A stretch of DNA of 64,000 bases from Flavimaribacter sediminis (GTDB taxonomy: Bacteria > Pseudomonadota > Alphaproteobacteria > Rhizobiales > Rhizobiaceae), in NCBI RefSeq assembly GCF_019492055.1, contig NZ_JAICBX010000001.1, positions 1,302,001 through 1,366,000 of the forward strand, written 5' to 3'. Below, in pieces: positions 56,111 through 64,000 of the stretch. A model generated the notes under the pieces. It had not been told where the DNA came from. It did not search any database and was given only the letters and a program-made list of their open reading frames with translations. Position 1 is the first letter of the stretch. Every line of letters starts with the position of its first letter. A program made the position numbers and the translations under genes.

Positions 56111-57276
56111 GGGTTGCTGCTTCCTGAAATCAGACGGCTCAGGGTTTCGGCGGTTCTGGCTGCTCCTTCAGTCTCGATCGAACGCCAGTCGGGAACCGGT
56201 TTCGCCATCACCCTGCGGATCGCCTCCGCCAGCATTGCGGGCGTCTTCTCCTCATGTCCGACCATTTCGACGAGACCGCGTTGTGACAGCAGTTCCGCCC
56301 TGCGCAGCTGTTCGGTCTCCTTGTTGTTCCATTGCGGCGCTATCACTGCGCGGCATCCCGCGGCCATCAAGTCGGCTACCGTATTGTAGCCGGCAAGCGA
56401 TATCGACAGTTCAGCCTTTGACAGAACGGCGGGAAGGTCCGGCAGAAACCTGCGGAGCGTGACGTTCCCGCCACCCGCCAGTTCGCCCAGGGCGTTGAAT
56501 TCTTCCAGCGCCATGTAAGGGCCGGCGCAGACGCACCATCGAGCGTCCTTTAGGTTCGTGCTCTCGCGAGCAAAAAGCGCGGCGCGAATGAGTTCGCGAC
56601 CGAGCATGCCGCCTCCGGCCGTCACCACAACATCGAAACGCGTCTGCGGTTCGCTCTCCAGATTGATGCGTGGTGTGACGATGCCCGTGTAATGCAGCTT
56701 GTCACGGATCTTGTCGACGAAAGGGAAGGTGGTTTCGAGAGGCGTCAGGCGCGCGTCCCCATGGACAAGGACGCCGTCGAAGAATTGCTCGATGATCTCC
56801 ACCGTCTGCATATCCTTGGAAGGCTTGTTGCCCTCCTGCAATATGTCGCGGATCGAAGCGAGGATAATCGGTCGCTTTGCAAGCGCCGATGCCGCCTCGA
56901 GAAACGGCAGCAGTTCGAAATGCATCTGTCGGCGTCCGAAAGGAAACGCTTCGGTGATGATGACGTCGGGTCGTGTTTCCTGGAGAAGTTGGAGCAGGGC
57001 GTTGCGGCGCATGTCCTTGTACGTGTCGTCCGCCGGGCGTCCATCCGCGTCGAGCAGCCGCGTATCATCCGCAGCAGCCCAGCGTAGCGAGGGGAGATAG
57101 CGGATGTCCGCGCCACAGGAATCGATATCCGGTATTTTTTCACCGCCGTGGGCGATGGTGACCTCAAATCCGGTGGCGACCAGTCTTTCGACGATGCGCA
57201 TGGTTCTGAAGACGTGGCCGACGCCCAGAAGGTGCTGCACGTAAAAAAGAACCCTATGCGTCGACCGGGACGGCAT
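56107..57276 (-). CDS. Predicted MurG-like glycosyltransferase (COG4671 type)
   Basis: The 389-residue protein has the N-terminal motif RVLFYVQHLLGVGHVFRTMR and the C-terminal GT28-like domain: VVTAGGGMLGRELIRAA, then SISLAGYNTVADLMAAGCRAV and IAPQWNNKETEQLRRAELL. These resemble the UDP-GlcNAc-binding half of MurG. It overlaps the preceding glycosyltransferase by 23 bases and the following one by four. It resembles the first gene of the operon (58519-59724) in layout, so the two may be distant paralogues. Confidence 0.82.
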   Translation of the reverse strand: MPSRSTHRVLFYVQHLLGVGHVFRTMRIVERLVATGFEVTIAHGGEKIPDIDSCGADIRYLPSLRWAAADDTRLLDADGRPADDTYKDMRRNALLQLLQETRPDVIITEAFPFGRRQMHFELLPFLEAASALAKRPIILASIRDILQEGNKPSKDMQTVEIIEQFFDGVLVHGDARLTPLETTFPFVDKIRDKLHYTGIVTPRINLESEPQTRFDVVVTAGGGMLGRELIRAALFARESTNLKDARWCVCAGPYMALEEFNALGELAGGGNVTLRRFLPDLPAVLSKAELSISLAGYNTVADLMAAGCRAVIAPQWNNKETEQLRRAELLSQRGLVEMVGHEEKTPAMLAEAIRRVMAKPVPDWRSIETEGAARTAETLSRLISGSSNP

Positions 57277-58522
57277 GTCGGTGCTTCAGCGGTTGGACGC
57301 CGCTTTCCTCGAAGAGCGTCACGAGATCGTCCATTGTGGACATATGGTCGAAGCGCGTCCTCACCTTTCGTTCGCCTCTTTGCGCCATCTCGTCGCGCAG
57401 CCCGGGATTTGATATCAATTTCGCCATGGCGTCGCGGAGACGGGCGACGTCGTCGGGTGGCGTCAGCAGTCCGTTGACGCCGTCTTCCACGAGTTCGACA
57501 ATTCCTGACACCGGCGTGGAAACGCAGGCAAGCCCTTGGCTCTGCGCCTCGATCAGCACATTCGGCAGGCCGTCGCGGTCTCCGTCAGCGGCGATTCTGC
57601 TCGGCAGCACGAAGAGATCGCTTTCGCGGCAGGTTTCCAGCACGAACTCTTGCGGTTTTGCGCCCAGCATTTCGGCGCGGTTTTCAAGTCCGAGTTCTTT
57701 GATCTGCAACGCCAGCTTGTCCTTCAGCACGCCGCCGCCGATATGGGTCCAGCGCCAGTTGAGGGTCTCTGGCAATTGCGCAAGCGCCGCGATCAGGGTG
57801 TCCAGCCCTTTCTTCTCGACAGCCCTGCCGACTGTGAGGATGCGCACTGGGTCATTCCCGGTTCCGTCCCGTGTGGACGCCGGTCGCTCGAAGGCGGGAA
57901 ACCGGTCCAGATCGAGACCGTGATAAACGAGATGTACGCGGCTGGGATCGTTCGCCAGCGATTGCAGATGCTTGTGCCCCACAGACGTGCAGGTGACGCA
58001 CCAGCTCATGTCATTGAGCTTTTCGCTCAGCTCCCAGTCCGGCGATGTCCAGATGTCCTTGGCATGGGCTGAACAGCTCCAGTCAAGCCCGACAATAGCG
58101 CTGCAATAGCGCGCCACGGAACACGGCGTATGAATGAAATGCGCGTAGATCCAGGCGGTCTGCGGCGGCAGTTCTTCCGCCATGACCAGGGCTTGTCCAA
58201 ACCGCCGCACGCGATTGCGCGTCGGATCGCGTACGAGGTCCTTCAAAAACAGACGGAGCGCCTGGAAAAATCCCCGACGTCGCAAACTGCTTGTCAGACC
58301 CTTGAAGACGCGCACGGGCTCTTCGTGCAGGTATTCAGGAAGATAATTGACCGGAGCCTTTATTTCCGAATGGATCGGGTGGCGCGCCTTGTCCGTCGGA
58401 TGCCGAAGGGAAACCAGGTTGAGGTGGAAGCCTGCGCGTTCCAGCGACAGCAATTCCTGGGCGATAAAGGATTCGGAGAGGCGTGGATAGCCTTTCAGAA
58501 CCACCGCGATGGTTTGCGTCAT
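57254..58522 (-). CDS. Glycosyltransferase family 4-like protein (WcaL/colanic-acid type)
   Basis: A 422-residue GT-B enzyme. The N-terminus is IAVVLKGYPRLSESFIAQELL, as in exopolysaccharide transferases of the WcaL group. The central AHAKDIWTSPDWELSEKL segment precedes the C-terminal domain with ILTVGRAVEKKGLDTLIAAL. The nucleotide-sugar motif DGDRDGLPNVLIEAQSQGLA follows. It overlaps both neighbours (4 and 23 bases) in the four-gene operon. A role in a surface polysaccharide or glycolipid is likely but not proven. Confidence 0.87.
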   Translation of the reverse strand: MTQTIAVVLKGYPRLSESFIAQELLSLERAGFHLNLVSLRHPTDKARHPIHSEIKAPVNYLPEYLHEEPVRVFKGLTSSLRRRGFFQALRLFLKDLVRDPTRNRVRRFGQALVMAEELPPQTAWIYAHFIHTPCSVARYCSAIVGLDWSCSAHAKDIWTSPDWELSEKLNDMSWCVTCTSVGHKHLQSLANDPSRVHLVYHGLDLDRFPAFERPASTRDGTGNDPVRILTVGRAVEKKGLDTLIAALAQLPETLNWRWTHIGGGVLKDKLALQIKELGLENRAEMLGAKPQEFVLETCRESDLFVLPSRIAADGDRDGLPNVLIEAQSQGLACVSTPVSGIVELVEDGVNGLLTPPDDVARLRDAMAKLISNPGLRDEMAQRGERKVRTRFDHMSTMDDLVTLFEESGVQPLKHRHAVPVDA

Positions 58523-59724
58523 CGCTCGGCCCTGGCGAGTTGGATGGACTGCTCGTTGCGGTCGTGCAGGATGGTTTCGACGGCGTCGCCGATGCGCTCC
58601 AGGCCATGCGCGTCGATGCCGGCGCCAACCGGTACGTCGTCGGCGATGAGCGCACGGATGGCGGCGGCAAAATCAAGCGGCCGCGAGGCGACAGCCTCCG
58701 GCGCCATGCGGCACCAACCCAGTTCCGCCGCCCGGCTCGCCCGGATATATTGCTCAAGACGCGGCGTCTGGCGCGGCACGAACAGCGCCTTCTTGTTGCG
58801 CGACACAACCTCGCAGAACGTGTTGTAGCCGCACATGCCGACAACCGCAGAGGCCCGGCGGATCAGGCCTTCAGGCTCCGAATCAAAGTCGATCACATGC
58901 ATCCGGCCCGTGCCCTGCGCCCGCGCCCGGATCGCGTGGGCCTCCTGCGGGTCCGCATAAGGACCCAGAAGCAGCACCGCGGGCATCGTGATTTCCGCGT
59001 CCTGCTCGTAGGCGTCGACCACCGCATTCATCACGAAGTCGCCGTCGCCGCCGCCGCCAGCCGTCACCAGCAGATAGTCCTCGGGCAGGTCGGCGGGAAG
59101 CGCCGGCGCACCCGCCTGTCCGAGCGAGCGGTACAAAAAGCCCGTGAAGCTGCAGCTCGACAGAACGCTCGCCGGAAGGCCCATCTCGCGCAAGGGATGG
59201 TAAAAGCTCTCCGTGCCGTAGATCCAGATATGGTCGTACAGCCCCTCGATTCGCTCGTAGATGCCCTTGCGCTCCCATTCCGAGCGCAGCAGAGCGGTGT
59301 CGTCCAGCACGTCGCGCAGACCGAGCACAAGGGTCGCCCCGCAGGTCTTCAGATAGCCGAGCGCGGGCATCAGTTCGCCGCTCAGGCCAAGCGGCTCCTT
59401 GTCGGTGATGAAGATGTCGGCCGGACGGCGCTTCAGCGCCTCCATGATGGCCTGGCTGCGCGCCTCGATCACCTGTTCGTAGGTAAGCTGCGGGTCGGCC
59501 GGGCGGTAGCTGCCGTCCGGCTGCTTCTCGATCTGCGGGATCGGCGCGAAGTGGATGCGGTCATGAGCCGGAAACCGCGACGACAGGTCCGAGCCGGTGA
59601 TGATCGTCGCATGCGCGTTGCAAAACCGATCGACAAGCGTCATCGCAATCTTGCGGCTGCGCCGCAGATGCCCGAGGCCAAACGTGTCGTGGCTGTAAAG
59701 TACAATGTGGGGGGCGTCGTTCAC
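58519..59724 (-). CDS. Predicted MurG-like glycosyltransferase (COG4671 type)
   Basis: First gene of the operon, 401 residues. The N-terminus is IVLYSHDTFGLGHLRRSRKIA, followed by ITGSDLSSRF and ADIFITDKEPLGLSGELM. The C-terminal domain has LLVTAGGGGDGDFVMNAV and SAVVGMCGYNTFCEVVSRNK, then ALFVPRQTPRLEQYIRA, the GT28-like donor site. A glycosyltransferase role is inferred from fold motifs; donor and acceptor are unknown. The next gene overlaps by four bases. Confidence 0.82.
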   Translation of the reverse strand: MNDAPHIVLYSHDTFGLGHLRRSRKIAMTLVDRFCNAHATIITGSDLSSRFPAHDRIHFAPIPQIEKQPDGSYRPADPQLTYEQVIEARSQAIMEALKRRPADIFITDKEPLGLSGELMPALGYLKTCGATLVLGLRDVLDDTALLRSEWERKGIYERIEGLYDHIWIYGTESFYHPLREMGLPASVLSSCSFTGFLYRSLGQAGAPALPADLPEDYLLVTAGGGGDGDFVMNAVVDAYEQDAEITMPAVLLLGPYADPQEAHAIRARAQGTGRMHVIDFDSEPEGLIRRASAVVGMCGYNTFCEVVSRNKKALFVPRQTPRLEQYIRASRAAELGWCRMAPEAVASRPLDFAAAIRALIADDVPVGAGIDAHGLERIGDAVETILHDRNEQSIQLARAER

Positions 59725-60080
59725 AAAGGCCTACCTGTCACCAATTGTCATTCTGGACCGGAAATCAATGTGGACGTCGCCACGCCGACCAATGATCACA
59801 CATGATGCCTCTGTTCAATCCCGCCCTTGTCTCTTGTTGATAAACCATTCCGCGGTTGTCGGCAAACGTGCAGGCCGGGATTCCGGCGTTCGAAAAATGT
59901 CTGATCTCGATGTCGTTCATATGTCGGGCGAAACGGCGCGATCCACGCGACGAAGCCAATAAATCCTCTGGTCAACCGGCTGGTTTGACTTCATAGTGGC
60001 GCTTGATGATTTCGATCACATAAAACATTGTTCTGCTGATCCAATGGCGCGCGGCTTTGGCGAATCCTGACACTGCGAAA
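59725..60080. other. 356-base spacer between divergent genes, no gene seen
   Basis: It separates the glycosyltransferase operon (minus strand) from the FkbM gene (plus strand) and must hold promoters for both. No convincing -35/-10 pair was recognised. An imperfect inverted repeat (GTCAACC...GGTTTGAC) lies around 59971-59989, and its right arm contains TTGACT. No coding frame with family resemblance was found. Confidence 0.5.
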
Positions 60081-60929
60081 ATGAGACGAGGCCTGGACAC
60101 AGTTTCGGATTTCGGCCACCGAAAGCCGGGATTGCTGCCGACGGTGATCTGGCGGCTCGCCACCCACAAAATGATCGGACAGCAACAGCGAAAAGTCATC
60201 CGCAAGCGGTTCGCTCGTCGTTTTCAGGGACCTTTCGACGTCGAGGCGGAAGGCGTGCGCATGCGCGCCTATCCGTTCGAGAACTATTGCGACCGCACGG
60301 TTGTCGGCAGAAAGGCCCTTCCGGAAATTCCCGAGCGCCGCCTGATCGCGCCGATGATCAAGCCGGGCATGGTCTTCGTCGATATCGGCGCGAATGTCGG
60401 CTCCTACAGCATGTTTGTCGCAAAGGCCTGCGGCGATCATGCGAGGATCCTCGCGTTCGAACCACATCCGCGCACCTTCTCCAAGCTGGTGTTCAACCTC
60501 GAAGCCAACGGTTTTCGCAGCGTGGAGGCGATCAATCGCGGAACCGGTCCGAAATCTCAAAGGTTGAAACTGTATTCAAGCGGCGGAACCAACATTGGAA
60601 CGGCGTCCCTGCACTCGGACGCGATCGTTGCGCGCGATCATGTGGAGATAAAGATCACGCGGCTTTCCGAAGCACTCGTCCTTCGTAACATCGACCGGGT
60701 GGACCTCCTGAAAATCGATGTTGAGGGCTATGAAGATCAGGCGCTTTTGCCTCTGATGATTCCGGAGTACCGATCCCTGTGGCCGAAAGCCGTGCTGATC
60801 GAAACGGTGCTGCGCCGCCTCTGGAAAATCGACTGCGTCGAGCATCTCGAATCTCTCGGTTACAGGATCGCAGGCGCCACGTCGGAAAACACCCTGCTGA
60901 CCTTGTCAGCCGATGACCGAGAAGCTTGA
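60081..60929 (+). CDS. FkbM-family SAM-dependent methyltransferase
   Basis: FkbM-type enzymes O-methylate sugars and related hydroxyls. The 282-residue product has the SAM-binding motif VFVDIGANVGSYSMFVAKA and ILAFEPHPRTFSKLVFNLEANG. The family motif LLKIDVEGYEDQALL is also present. The ATG at 60081 is preferred; an in-frame TTG at 60057 is an alternative, and neither has a good ribosome binding site. Divergent from the glycosyltransferase operon, it may modify the same glycan. Its 3' end overlaps the convergent FAD oxidoreductase gene by 24 bases. Confidence 0.87.
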   Translation: MRRGLDTVSDFGHRKPGLLPTVIWRLATHKMIGQQQRKVIRKRFARRFQGPFDVEAEGVRMRAYPFENYCDRTVVGRKALPEIPERRLIAPMIKPGMVFVDIGANVGSYSMFVAKACGDHARILAFEPHPRTFSKLVFNLEANGFRSVEAINRGTGPKSQRLKLYSSGGTNIGTASLHSDAIVARDHVEIKITRLSEALVLRNIDRVDLLKIDVEGYEDQALLPLMIPEYRSLWPKAVLIETVLRRLWKIDCVEHLESLGYRIAGATSENTLLTLSADDREA

Positions 60930-62216
60930 ATTCTGATTGATTTCGCGGTTGCGCGAAAACGCGCCGATTGAAATGTTCGCGTCGAGATAATCGAGGTGGA
61001 ACTGAACCGGATCGCTGTCGTGATCATGGCCATTCTCACAGGCTTCTACCAGTTCAGCCATCATCTTGCCGGCGACTGGCGCGTTCTTGAACTGGTTTCC
61101 GCTGGTGCCGATCGCCATGTAGTAGCCCTTTAGATCGCTCTTGTCGTAGATCGGCGCCCAGTCTTCGGTCACGTCGTAAAGGGCAACAACGCCTTTGGCC
61201 GCGCCGGGCAGCTTCAGCGACGGAATGCGCTGCGCCAGGCGCATGACCAATACGTTCCATTGCTCCGAGAAGCTCGTGTTGTAGTCGTCCGGGTCATCGA
61301 CCCATTCCTTCCCGTCGCAGGCCGGATCTTCTGATCCGATCAGGATGTTGTTGCCAGTCTCGGGACGGCAATAGGTCGCAATATCGCTGTCGGAATAAAC
61401 GAAGCCGTCTTTCTCGAAATCAACGCCGTCGGGCGAGGGCACATGGGCGACTTCATGGCGCAACGCCCTCGTGCTCATTTTCATGCCGTCGGCCACTCCG
61501 GCCAGCGCGTTGATCCTGGACGAATGCGGTCCGGCGACGTTGATGACGACCGGCGCGGTGATTGTCGCGCCGTCCTTCAGGACCACGCCGCCGACGCGGC
61601 CATCCTCCGTGATGATCTCGCATACTTCGCGGTTGAACAGGAACTTCGCGCCCAGCGCTTCCGCCGCCCGTTGCGCGTTGTGAGCCGCCAGTTTCGGGTC
61701 GTTGACATATCCGCCGCGCGGAAAGAACACCGCGCCGTTGACCGCCTCGCCGGTCGGCGCGCCAAACCCTTCATCCTCCGGACGTTTGGCCGGCTCGAAA
61801 CGATGCACGTCTGCGTTCGGCAGGCGGGACGGAATATCCTGCGCGCTCAGGTCCTCGTAGGGGCAGCCGATCCGATCCATCATCTCGCACACCCGCGCAA
61901 GATTGTGGTTGTGATCGGTCTTTATGACGAGGCAACCGGTGTCGTGATAGCGGATCAGACCCTGTTCGTCGCTTGCGCCAACGTAGTCCGACCAGTTTTT
62001 CCAGTAGTGCCAGCCCTCATAGGCGAGCGCACAGGATTCGAAGGTCGAATAGTAGGTGCGAATGATCGCGCAGGAGCCGGAGGTGGATCCGTATCCAGCC
62101 TCGGGCAGTTTGTCGATCGACAGGGTGCGACGCCCCTTGCGCGCAAGTTCCAGCGCTACGCAGGAGCCGATAACGCCCGCGCCGATAATGATGGCGTCAT
62201 AGGATTCGCTGACCAT
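60906..62216 (-). CDS. FAD-dependent oxidoreductase, DAO family (sarcosine/glycine oxidase-like)
   Basis: A 436-residue amine- or hydroxyacid-oxidising flavoprotein. The dinucleotide fold is AIIIGAGVIGSCVALELARKG (residues 8-28). Further family parts are SGSCAIIRTYYSTFE, VVINVAGPHSSRINALAG, and the C-terminal YYMAIGTSGNQFKNAPVAGKM that closes over the flavin. No signal peptide is present, so it is cytoplasmic. It is third in an apparent operon after the desaturase and PhnD-like genes (53-base gap). The substrate is unknown. Confidence 0.87.
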   Translation of the reverse strand: MVSESYDAIIIGAGVIGSCVALELARKGRRTLSIDKLPEAGYGSTSGSCAIIRTYYSTFESCALAYEGWHYWKNWSDYVGASDEQGLIRYHDTGCLVIKTDHNHNLARVCEMMDRIGCPYEDLSAQDIPSRLPNADVHRFEPAKRPEDEGFGAPTGEAVNGAVFFPRGGYVNDPKLAAHNAQRAAEALGAKFLFNREVCEIITEDGRVGGVVLKDGATITAPVVINVAGPHSSRINALAGVADGMKMSTRALRHEVAHVPSPDGVDFEKDGFVYSDSDIATYCRPETGNNILIGSEDPACDGKEWVDDPDDYNTSFSEQWNVLVMRLAQRIPSLKLPGAAKGVVALYDVTEDWAPIYDKSDLKGYYMAIGTSGNQFKNAPVAGKMMAELVEACENGHDHDSDPVQFHLDYLDANISIGAFSRNREINQNSSFSVIG

Positions 62217-62269
62217 AAAATCATCCTTTCAGTGACTGATTTGGTCCTACACGGCGGCCGAAAACCACG

Positions 62270-63070
62270 TCAAGCGGTTGTAAGCAGAGAGAGCGGCTGC
62301 GCCTTGTAGCGGCTTTCAATCACCGCATAGTCTTTCGGACGCATCGGCGAAAAGCCCGTCAACAGCAGATCGTCACGGGTCTCCTCGTCCAGTCCGGCCA
62401 TGGCTTCCACCACGGCGTTGTGAATCCGGTCTGCTGACGAACGCCGGTCGCTTGCGCAGATGAACGGCAAACCGGGCGTGGGATCGGTCTTCTCGATCAC
62501 CTTCACCATCCGCGCCGCAGGCTCATGGCGCTGGGCCAGGCGCCAACTCACGGCGTCGATGCTTGCAATATCGGCCTTGCCGTCCGCCACGCTGCGGATC
62601 GAAGCGCGATGCGAACCGGTGCAGATCTGCTCCGCGACAGGTTCTGCGCCGCGGCCGTGTTTCCGCAAGGTATGGCCAAAGGCTGAAAAGCCGGACTGCG
62701 ACACGGCGTTGTTGTAGGCGAAGCGGAAGCTGTCGAGGTCGTCAAGCCCTGTCGCCGGGCTGTCCGCATGGACGACGATCACGCTGTAATAGCTGCCTGC
62801 GCCGCAGGCGATGTCGTAGGCTGGCGCGCCGAGCAATTGCACGGTGTCCTTCAGGCCAAGCGCGTAGGGCAGGCCGCAGGTCTGACCAAGAACGAGGCTT
62901 GGCGCGTTCCAGATTTCCGTTTCGCTCAGGGTTCTCTCGAGTCGTTCCGGCGCCGAAATTCCGTATTCCGCCAGATTGATACGGATGGCGCGCCAGAAAC
63001 GGTCGTTTGAAGTCTGCAGTTCTGGCCAGTCATACATGGGCAGGGCGGCGATCGGCTCGCCGCTGCTCAT
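62270..63070 (-). CDS. PhnD-like periplasmic-binding-protein-fold protein without signal peptide
   Basis: The 266-residue product has the pattern of phosphate/phosphonate binding proteins (PhnD family): ALPMYDWPELQTSNDRFW at the start, LGQTCGLPYALGL, GSYYSVIVVHADSPATGL, and SIRSVADGKADIASIDAVSW, the PhnD-like ligand loop. It lacks a signal peptide: the conserved domain begins within about ten residues of the ATG. It is therefore probably cytoplasmic, unlike true transport binding proteins, and no transporter gene is nearby. The start overlaps the desaturase stop by four bases. The ligand is unknown. Confidence 0.82.
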   Translation of the reverse strand: MSSGEPIAALPMYDWPELQTSNDRFWRAIRINLAEYGISAPERLERTLSETEIWNAPSLVLGQTCGLPYALGLKDTVQLLGAPAYDIACGAGSYYSVIVVHADSPATGLDDLDSFRFAYNNAVSQSGFSAFGHTLRKHGRGAEPVAEQICTGSHRASIRSVADGKADIASIDAVSWRLAQRHEPAARMVKVIEKTDPTPGLPFICASDRRSSADRIHNAVVEAMAGLDEETRDDLLLTGFSPMRPKDYAVIESRYKAQPLSLLTTA

Positions 63071-63993
63071 TGGTCGCTCCCGCCTGCCAGCGGATATGGC
63101 ACCGGCTCCTTTCGTCGAAACGCGAACGTCCGGATGATCTCCATGTAACTACGGTAGCTGTAGCCGCGATTGAGCTTCAGGAACCGGTCGCGATGCCGCG
63201 CATAGAGCGAGGGTAACCGATGCCACGCCACCGACGGGTAGGCGTGGTGAACGGCGTGCAGATTGTTGTTCAGGAACAGCAGGCTCAGTGGCCCGCGATC
63301 CTCGATGATGACCGAGCGCCCGAGATGGCTCTCTTCGGCCTGGTGTTCGAGATAGGTCCGAATCATCAGAATGGACATGCCGAAATAGGCGGAGATGAAA
63401 TAGAGCCAGAGCGGCATGCCGGAAACCATACTCACGAGGGCAAGCAGAAGCGCCACAAGCGGGATATGCAAGACCCAGGCGAAGATGACGTCGCGATCGT
63501 TAAGAATGGCTGCTCGCCCGTCCGACATTGCGAGACGGATCAGCGAAATTATCGGACCGATCAGCATACGGCCTGCAAGCGTGTTGTTGAACTCGAACGC
63601 CGCCTTCACGACGCGCGGCAGCCTGCTCCAGAAATCCTGCGCGAGATACCAGCTTTCCGGATCGTCATATGGATCGCAGATATTGGCGTTCTGATGGTGG
63701 TCGAGATGGGAATCCTTGAAACGTAAATAGGGGACATACAGTCCCATCGGCAGAACGACGACGGCGTCATTGGCCGCTGAATCACGGAAAGGATGACCGT
63801 GGATGCATTCGTGCTGCAGCGAGGAGTGCAGCGTGATCACCGGACAAAGCAAAATCGCCGCTACAATCCACGGCAGTCCGAACGGGTTAATAAGAAAAAA
63901 TAGCCATGCAGCGTAGCAAATAGTCAGAAGGCCGAGGGTGCGCCACTCGGATCGGTCTTTAAGAATCAACAGAATTTGTCCCCTTGTTTGCAT
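63067..63993 (-). CDS. Membrane fatty-acid desaturase-like di-iron protein
   Basis: A 308-residue member of the membrane desaturase/hydroxylase superfamily. The three histidine boxes are intact: HECIH (61-65), HLDHH (96-100) and HAVHH (246-250), with an extra histidine at 217 (LEHQ). Four or so membrane segments surround them. It could desaturate or hydroxylate an acyl chain or a small substrate; the operon partners (PhnD-like and FAD oxidoreductase) argue that its substrate need not be a fatty acid. The ATG is seven bases from the window end, so upstream genes cannot be seen. Confidence 0.85.
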   Translation of the reverse strand: MQTRGQILLILKDRSEWRTLGLLTICYAAWLFFLINPFGLPWIVAAILLCPVITLHSSLQHECIHGHPFRDSAANDAVVVLPMGLYVPYLRFKDSHLDHHQNANICDPYDDPESWYLAQDFWSRLPRVVKAAFEFNNTLAGRMLIGPIISLIRLAMSDGRAAILNDRDVIFAWVLHIPLVALLLALVSMVSGMPLWLYFISAYFGMSILMIRTYLEHQAEESHLGRSVIIEDRGPLSLLFLNNNLHAVHHAYPSVAWHRLPSLYARHRDRFLKLNRGYSYRSYMEIIRTFAFRRKEPVPYPLAGGSDQ

Positions 63994-64000
63994 CGTACAA

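Overview
The window comes from an alphaproteobacterium, most likely of the order Hyphomicrobiales (Rhizobiales); this is inferred from gene order and protein sequence. The main clues are the fused str-S10-spc-alpha ribosomal cluster with adk between secY and rpsM, no rpsD between rpsK and rpoA, an ATP12-type F1-ATPase chaperone gene beside an RluC-type pseudouridine synthase gene, and abundant ABC importers and acyl-CoA enzymes. No tRNA, rRNA, insertion sequence, phage gene or CRISPR array was seen.

Region 1 (1-15441, + strand) is the translation supercluster: the 3' end of tuf, then rpsJ-rplC-rplD-rplW-rplB-rpsS-rplV-rpsC-rplP-rpmC-rpsQ-rplN-rplX-rplE-rpsN-rpsH-rplF-rplR-rpsE-rpmD-rplO-secY-adk-rpsM-rpsK-rpoA-rplQ, closed by a strong intrinsic terminator. 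Its few long spacers (before rpsJ, rpsJ-rplC, rplO-secY, adk-rpsM, rpsM-rpsK, rpsK-rpoA) all carry stable hairpins, and the rpsM-rpsK spacer also has a duplicated 29-nt element.

Region 2 (15574-24571) is housekeeping: a Do-family periplasmic protease, rarA, a ketopantoate-reductase-like gene, a spacer with three 18-nt direct repeats, the fluoride channel crcB, a pseudouridine synthase, a HAD phosphatase, the ATP12 chaperone, the propionyl-CoA carboxylase beta subunit (pccB) and a convergent DUF4864 protein.

Region 3 (25029-30400) is a peptide-type ABC importer (two permeases and a double ATPase) with its Tat-exported binding protein encoded convergently. Two intrinsic terminators in tandem separate them.

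Region 4 (30563-46671) is a catabolic island. On the minus strand lie a TetR regulator, an acyl-CoA dehydrogenase, two MDR oxidoreductases, a complete branched-chain-type ABC importer (livH, M, G, F, K) with a long-chain-type acyl-CoA ligase between livF and livK, a bifunctional enoyl-CoA hydratase/3-hydroxyacyl-CoA dehydrogenase, and a two-gene acyl-CoA dehydrogenase pair resembling pimeloyl-CoA dehydrogenase. Together they could import, activate and beta-oxidise a carboxylic acid, but no thiolase is present. Divergent from the TetR gene is a short-chain-dehydrogenase-fold protein whose motifs (T-x4-Y-x-G and S-x12-Y-x3-R) are those of halohydrin dehalogenases. I consider it the most notable gene here.

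Region 5 (46755-54998, + strand) has a NodU/CmcH-type carbamoyltransferase, a histidine phosphatase and a second, complete family-5 ABC importer. Region 6 (55001-60929) has four overlapping glycosyltransferase genes on the minus strand, with a divergent FkbM methyltransferase. Region 7 (60906-63993, minus strand) has an apparent operon of a membrane desaturase, a PhnD-like protein without a signal peptide, and a DAO-family FAD oxidoreductase; no known pathway explains this set.
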